NCBI GenBank assembly: GCA_030643455.1
Contig: DAOWLV010000255.1
Coordinates: forward strand, 1 to 5,265
Direction: 5' to 3'
Length of the DNA: 5,265 nucleotides
Origin: Candidatus Krumholzibacteriia bacterium
GTDB lineage: Bacteria; Krumholzibacteriota; Krumholzibacteriia; LZORAL124-64-63
Of the stretch, positions 4,435 through 5,265 are shown one piece after another. Every line of letters starts with the position of its first letter. The first letter of the stretch is position 1. The notes below the pieces were generated by a model. The model ran no database searches, was not told the origin of the DNA, and was given only the letters and a program-made list of their open reading frames with translations. A program made the position numbers and the translations under genes.

Positions 4435-5265
4435 ATGATCGAAGTCAAGGAACTGACCCGCCGCTACGGTTCGACCCGTGCGCTCGTCGATCTTTCCTTC
4501 AAGGTCGCCAAGGGCGAAATCGTGGGATTTCTGGGCCCCAACGGCGCCGGCAAGTCGACCGCCATGAAAATCCTCACCTGTTCCCTGGCTCCCACTTCAG
4601 GTTCCGCCTCGGTGGGAGGATTCGACATCCTGGACGATCCCATCGAGGTGCGGCGACACATCGGGTTCATGCCCGAACATGTGGCCCTGTACACCGACCA
4701 GTCGGTGATCAGTTTCCTGAAGTTCGTGGCCGATATCAAAGGGGTCGCGCGGGAGGAAGTCGATTCCCATATCGCCGGCATCGTCGATCAGACCGGCCTG
4801 GGGGAGGTCCGCCACAAGCTGGTGGGTAATCTGTCCCACGGGTTCCGCAAACGCGTCGGGCTGGCCCAGGCCCTGATCTCGAATCCCGAGGTGCTTATCC
4901 TCGATGAACCCACCAGCGGACTGGATCCCCATCAAATCGTCGAGATCCGCCAGCTCATCCAGGGTTTCCGCGGGCAGCGCACGGTCCTGCTCAGCAGCCA
5001 CATCCTGTCCGAGGTCAGCGCCATCTGTGAGCGTGTGCTGATCCTGGACAAGGGACGGCTCGTTGGTGAGGAAAGCGCCGACGGCCTGGCCCAGGCGGGC
5101 TCCCCCGACGCCGGACACGATATCCGGACGGTGGTGCTGTCCTGGGATGGCGACCGCGCCTCCGTGGCCGAAGCCCTGGCCCGGGTGGCGGGGGTCGACG
5201 AGGTGGTGATCACGGGCGACGGCGCAGAGGTGATCATCGCCGGCAACCCGGTGGAGATTCGTCCC
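4435..5265 (+). CDS. GldA-type ABC transporter ATP-binding protein, 3'-truncated by window edge
   Basis: The frame is open from ATG 4435 to the last base (277 codons, no stop). It is an ABC ATPase that would power a membrane permease encoded elsewhere, probably just downstream. In order: Walker A GPNGAGKST (34-42); Q-loop position GFMPEHVALY (77-86), with Glu81 where most ABC proteins have Gln; signature LSHGFRKRVGLAQAL (133-147); Walker B VLILDEPTSGLDP (153-165), with catalytic Glu158; and H-switch SSHI with His189. The FMPEH and GLDPHQIVEIR wording resembles GldA, the ATPase associated with gliding motility in Bacteroidota, and related ABC-2-type exporters found more widely. After about residue 212 a C-terminal extension of at least 65 residues follows (RTVVLSWDGDRASVAEALARV and on), a regulatory-type tail common in this subfamily. 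The family assignment is firm; involvement in gliding is not shown, so no gene symbol is given. It sits 12 nt after fabH, probably in the same transcript. Confidence 0.92.
   Translation, partial: MIEVKELTRRYGSTRALVDLSFKVAKGEIVGFLGPNGAGKSTAMKILTCSLAPTSGSASVGGFDILDDPIEVRRHIGFMPEHVALYTDQSVISFLKFVADIKGVAREEVDSHIAGIVDQTGLGEVRHKLVGNLSHGFRKRVGLAQALISNPEVLILDEPTSGLDPHQIVEIRQLIQGFRGQRTVLLSSHILSEVSAICERVLILDKGRLVGEESADGLAQAGSPDAGHDIRTVVLSWDGDRASVAEALARVAGVDEVVITGDGAEVIIAGNPVEIRP

Noticed and set aside
4597..5118. Antisense open frame of 173 codons over the ABC ATPase
   Set aside because: The + strand encodes Walker A, signature, Walker B and H-switch in order; the antisense frame is a shadow.

Overview
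The window reads as a conserved bacterial chromosomal segment of high G+C content, with every gene on the + strand. It opens with the end of the ribosomal alpha operon: rpsD (its start is cut off by the window), rpoA and rplQ. A strong intrinsic terminator closes this block. Downstream are a zinc-ribbon class I SAM-dependent methyltransferase, a free-standing fabH (beta-ketoacyl-ACP synthase III), and the first 277 codons of a GldA-type ABC transporter ATPase that runs off the right edge.

The source is a bacterium: it has bacterial S4, L17 and RNA polymerase alpha, Shine-Dalgarno sites and a rho-independent terminator. The phylum cannot be fixed by eye. A GldA-like ATPase with Glu in the Q-loop and an L17 with a long Glu/Ala tail are both features I associate with FCB-type lineages and other less-studied Gram-negative groups, but this is a weak inference. 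RpoA is strikingly canonical: counted from the start at 543, its key residues fall at the same numbers as in E. coli (R45, R265, N268, C269, K298).

Layout: 2-508 rpsD; 543-1541 rpoA; an 87-nt spacer; 1629-2219 rplQ, with an acidic tail and an internal 16-bp DNA repeat; 2249-2294 terminator; 2323-3258 methyltransferase, starting only 28 nt after the terminator T-tract and with no visible promoter of its own; 3259-3414 a 156-nt non-coding region holding a possible sigma70-type promoter, an imperfect inverted repeat and a perfect tandem 10-bp repeat; 3415-4422 fabH; 4435 to the window end, the ABC ATPase, 12 nt after fabH and probably co-transcribed with it.

Functionally, the left block makes small- and large-subunit ribosomal proteins and the alpha subunit that seeds RNA polymerase assembly. 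The right block pairs the initiation step of type II fatty acid synthesis with an ABC export or surface-motility ATPase. The methyltransferase between them has an unknown substrate. I see no CRISPR array, tRNA, rRNA, insertion sequence, phage gene or clearly novel system. The points most worth a second look are the regulatory region before fabH, the terminator-methyltransferase junction and the L17 tail.
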